DNA from: Mesorhizobium sp. B2-3-12
GTDB lineage: Bacteria; Pseudomonadota; Alphaproteobacteria; Rhizobiales; Rhizobiaceae
Length of the DNA stretch: 64,000 bases
Direction of reading: 5' to 3'
Assembly: GCF_006442205.1 (NCBI RefSeq)
Contig: NZ_VFVR01000006.1
Coordinates: 1 to 64,000, forward strand
In this document: positions 61,739 through 64,000 of the stretch, one piece after another
How positions within the stretch are numbered: position 1 is the first letter of the stretch
Layout of the letters: every line of letters begins with the position of its first letter
Translations under genes and position numbers: made by a program
The notes under the pieces: generated by a model
Databases searched by the model: none
Told to the model about the DNA's origin: nothing
The model's input: only the letters and a program-made list of their open reading frames with translations

Positions 61739-63025
61739 GTGGACCAGCAGAAATCAGCGCCGCAAGGGGCAAGCACCTTGCCCTGGGCAAGCCAGTTGCC
61801 CATTCCGCGCTGGGAGTTCATCGCGCTCTGCGCGGCGCTGATGGCGCTCAATTCGCTGGCCATCGACATCATGCTGCCGGCGCTGCAACAGATCGGCGCC
61901 ACGCTTGGCGTCGAGAATGAAAACCACCGGCAATATGTGGTCACCGCCTACATACTGGGTTTCGGTGGCGGCCAACTGTTCTTCGGGCCGATCTCGGACC
62001 GCTACGGACGGCGCGCGCCACTCGTGGCCGGCCTGATCATCTACGTGGCGGCGGCCGCCGCGGCCGCGATCGCGCCGAGCTTCGAGACACTTCTGATATG
62101 CCGCGCCGTGCAAGGCATCGGCGCGGCCGCCACGCGCGTGATCGCGGTCTCGATCGTGCGCGATACATTCGACGGCCGGCGCATGGCCGAAGTCATGTCG
62201 CTGATCTTCATGGTGTTCATGGCCATTCCGGTCGTGGCACCAGGCATCGGCCAGTTCATCATGCTGTTCGCGACCTGGCACTGGATCTTCGTCACCATGG
62301 CCGTCGGCGCCCTGGTCGTGTCGGCATGGTCGCTGCTGCGCCTGCCAGAGACGTTGCATCCCGAATATCGGCGGCCGCTGACGGTGTCCTCCATTGTCGG
62401 CGGCTTCCGCATCGTGCTCACCAACCGCATCGCGCTCTGCTATGCCTTCGCCAGCACTTTCATCTTCGGCGCCATGTTCGGGTTCATCGCCTCGGCCCAG
62501 CAGATCTACGTCAACATCTTCAATGTCGGCGAGATGTTTCCCGTCATCTTCGCCGGTGTCGCCGGCGTGCTCGCTTTCTCCAACTATCTGAACTCGCGCC
62601 TTGTCGGCCGCATCGGCATGCGCCGCTTGTCGCAGGGCGCGCTGCTGCTGTTTCTGGTGATCAGCCTGGCCTGGCTGGTGATTTCCCTGGAAATGAAGAT
62701 GCCGCTCTGGCTGTTCATCACCTTCTTTGCCAGCGCCATGCTGCCGTTCGGCTGCCTTGGCGCCAATTTCAACGCCTTGGCCATGGAGCCGCTTGGCCAA
62801 CTGGCCGGAACGGCGTCATCCATCCTGGGTTTCATGCAGACGTTTCTCGGCGGCATTCTCGGCACGCTGATCGGCCAGGCCTTCAACGGCACGGTGACGC
62901 CGCTGGCCGCCGGCTTCTGCAGTGTCTCGGTCGCGGCACTGCTGATGATCCTGATTGCCGAGCGCGGCAAGATGTTCCAGCCGCAGAACGCTCCTGTTTC
63001 AGGGCACGTCACCGACCTGCACTGA
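61739..63025 (+). CDS. Bcr/CflA family multidrug MFS transporter
   Basis: 428 residues from GTG 61739 (GAGAGATCGG upstream). 12 transmembrane helices. Major facilitator signature: LAIDIMLPALQQIGATLGVE, FFGPISDRYGRRAPLVAGL (motif A), RAVQGIGAAATRVIAVSIVRD (motif C type of drug/H+ antiporters). The group exports bicyclomycin, chloramphenicol or sulfonamides. It appears monocistronic; 31 bp separate it from the convergent inositol-phosphatase gene. Confidence 0.92.
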   Translation: MDQQKSAPQGASTLPWASQLPIPRWEFIALCAALMALNSLAIDIMLPALQQIGATLGVENENHRQYVVTAYILGFGGGQLFFGPISDRYGRRAPLVAGLIIYVAAAAAAAIAPSFETLLICRAVQGIGAAATRVIAVSIVRDTFDGRRMAEVMSLIFMVFMAIPVVAPGIGQFIMLFATWHWIFVTMAVGALVVSAWSLLRLPETLHPEYRRPLTVSSIVGGFRIVLTNRIALCYAFASTFIFGAMFGFIASAQQIYVNIFNVGEMFPVIFAGVAGVLAFSNYLNSRLVGRIGMRRLSQGALLLFLVISLAWLVISLEMKMPLWLFITFFASAMLPFGCLGANFNALAMEPLGQLAGTASSILGFMQTFLGGILGTLIGQAFNGTVTPLAAGFCSVSVAALLMILIAERGKMFQPQNAPVSGHVTDLH

Positions 63026-63056
63026 TCTGCTGCCGGCCGGGGCCTACCGGTACAAC

Positions 63057-63884
63057 CTATTCCGCCCAGAGCTCGCGGCGCAGGTCCTGCCAGCTGTCCT
63101 GGTCGGGCGCGACAAGCAGGCCGCCATCGACATGCGACGGCAGATAGGCGCTGCCGTCGATGCGCGCGGCATGACCGCCGGCTTCCTGATGGATCAGCAC
63201 GCCTGGCAGATGGTCCCAGGGCATCAGCTTGTTGTAGACGACAAAATGCGCATGTCCGCTCGCCAGCAAGCGATATTCGTGGGCGGCGCAGCGATAGGCG
63301 AATTGCGACAGCGCCTTGGTCTGGTTGCGCGCCAGGCGTGAGCGCTCCGGTTCCTCGAGATATTGCCAGGAGACCGCGCCGGTCATTTGCGAGATCGGCA
63401 CGGGTGCAGCCACATGGACTTTCTCCAGGCTGCCATGAGCATGCCTGATATGGCTGCCGGCGCCCTTGGCGGCGATCAGCGAATCCTTGCCCACCGGATC
63501 ATGGATGATGCCCGCGACCGTCTCGCCCCTGACCACGACCGCCAGCATGACGCCGAACAGCGGCACGCCGGATGCGAAATTGAAGGTGCCGTCCACTGGG
63601 TCCACGGTGAATGCCAGTTCGGCATCGCCCAAGCCATCGAGCAGCGCCGGATTGTCGGAGCAAGCCTCCTCGCCCACCACCATGGCCGAGGGATAGCGCT
63701 CGCGCAGCCTGGCGGTGATCAGCCGCTCGGCGTTGACATCGGCCTCCGTCACGAGGTCGGCGGCGGAGGTCTTCCGCCTGACGTCGCCGTCGCTCAATCG
63801 GCGAAAGCGCGGCATGATTTCAGCCTGGGCTGCCTCGGCCAGAATCCCGGCCAGCCAGTCAATCGCGGTATCGTCAAATGTCAT
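63057..63884 (-). CDS. Inositol monophosphatase family protein
   Basis: 275 residues from the ATG opposite 63884, which overlaps the upstream gene's stop; ATG 63917 is an in-frame alternative. Metal-binding motifs of the Li-sensitive phosphatase family are [20 protein letters not shown] (E72 or E73), and DPVDGTFNF (D95, D98), then [16 protein letters not shown] near 225. It may act on inositol phosphate, histidinol phosphate or similar; the sequence is not close enough to SuhB, CysQ or HisN to decide. Confidence 0.85.
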   Translation of the reverse strand: MTFDDTAIDWLAGILAEAAQAEIMPRFRRLSDGDVRRKTSAADLVTEADVNAERLITARLRERYPSAMVVGEEACSDNPALLDGLGDAELAFTVDPVDGTFNFASGVPLFGVMLAVVVRGETVAGIIHDPVGKDSLIAAKGAGSHIRHAHGSLEKVHVAAPVPISQMTGAVSWQYLEEPERSRLARNQTKALSQFAYRCAAHEYRLLASGHAHFVVYNKLMPWDHLPGVLIHQEAGGHAARIDGSAYLPSHVDGGLLVAPDQDSWQDLRRELWAE

Positions 63885-64000
63885 TGGAAATGCCTTGCCT
63901 GATCGCGAGGGTTTCATTGAGGGCGGCGAAATCGAACAGCTTTCGGTCGAGCAAATGCGACGGCCTGGTGTTGGACAGGGCGCGAAGCATCGTGTCCTTG
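63874..64000 (-). CDS. 3' end of a gene cut by the window edge
   Basis: On the reverse strand an open frame enters at 64000 and ends with TGA at 63874. The last 41 residues can be read as [20 protein letters not shown] followed by [18 protein letters not shown]. The stop overlaps the start of the inositol phosphatase gene by 11 bp, so the two are co-translated. The family cannot be recognised from this tail. Confidence 0.6.
   Translation of the reverse strand, partial: KDTMLRALSNTRPSHLLDRKLFDFAALNETLAIRQGISNDI

Overview
The window is GC-rich chromosomal DNA from an alphaproteobacterium of the order Hyphomicrobiales. It is most likely Mesorhizobium or a close relative (Phyllobacteriaceae). 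The pointers are the gene families (DUF982, DUF1402, DUF1127, DUF1476 zeta-subunit, bacterial transglutaminase-like cysteine peptidase), the purB...purC-purS-orf-purQ...purL-bolA-grxD order, a rhizobial-type palindromic repeat at 60187-60233, and frequent 4-bp ATGA/GTGA overlaps. Nearly all of it is ordinary housekeeping and accessory metabolism. I saw no integrase, transposase, prophage or CRISPR array.

Layout. 1-2.7 kb: a tRNA-Leu(UAA) followed by a small AT-richer islet. The islet carries a nucleoside-deoxyribosyltransferase-like (conflict-system type) protein and a broken AbiTii gene, and it ends in a degenerate copy of the tRNA 3' half. 2.7-10.8 kb: NudK-type Nudix hydrolase, Old Yellow Enzyme, small DUF proteins, alpha/beta hydrolase, CinA-like protein, universal stress protein, xanthine phosphoribosyltransferase, a second Nudix protein and a PilZ protein. 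10.8-15.2 kb: a possible tiny RNA gene, NrdR-like boxes, a structured leader and the large B12-dependent ribonucleotide reductase nrdJ. 15.3-22 kb: an envelope-flavoured set (LprI-like, GH25 lipoprotein, DUF1402, DedA, phosphodiester glycosidase, cysteine peptidase, UppP) plus a frameshifted glyoxalase. 22-26 kb: GFA protein, 2-oxoglutarate/Fe oxygenase, and a small reverse operon (ParB-like, SRPBCC, hydrolase).

26.1-34.1 kb is the most interesting metabolic block. A tight forward operon encodes a dimethylformamidase-like large subunit, a class III aminotransferase, a BKACE (beta-keto acid cleavage) enzyme, a GNAT acetyltransferase and an acetylpolyamine amidohydrolase-like deacetylase. A class V aminotransferase and an aldo/keto reductase converge on it. 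Together they suggest an undescribed route for an amide, polyamine or amino acid. 37.9-43.3 kb is a six-gene reverse operon of molybdenum hydroxylase maturation functions (flavin reductase, CoxD, CoxE, CoxI, XdhC, and a molybdopterin-binding/MobA-like fusion). No molybdenum enzyme is encoded nearby.

43.5-64 kb: ABC substrate-binding protein and P1 peptidase, secreted and membrane proteins, then purine biosynthesis (purB, purC, purS, purQ, purL) interspersed with a VOC dioxygenase-like protein, an HpcH/HpaI aldolase, the F1-ATPase inhibitor zeta, GST, lipoprotein, DUF1127, and a MocR regulator. Then come bolA-grxD, a Bcr/CflA transporter, an inositol monophosphatase-family protein and the 3' end of a gene cut by the window edge. 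All coordinates, motif positions and matches were read by eye. No database search was run.
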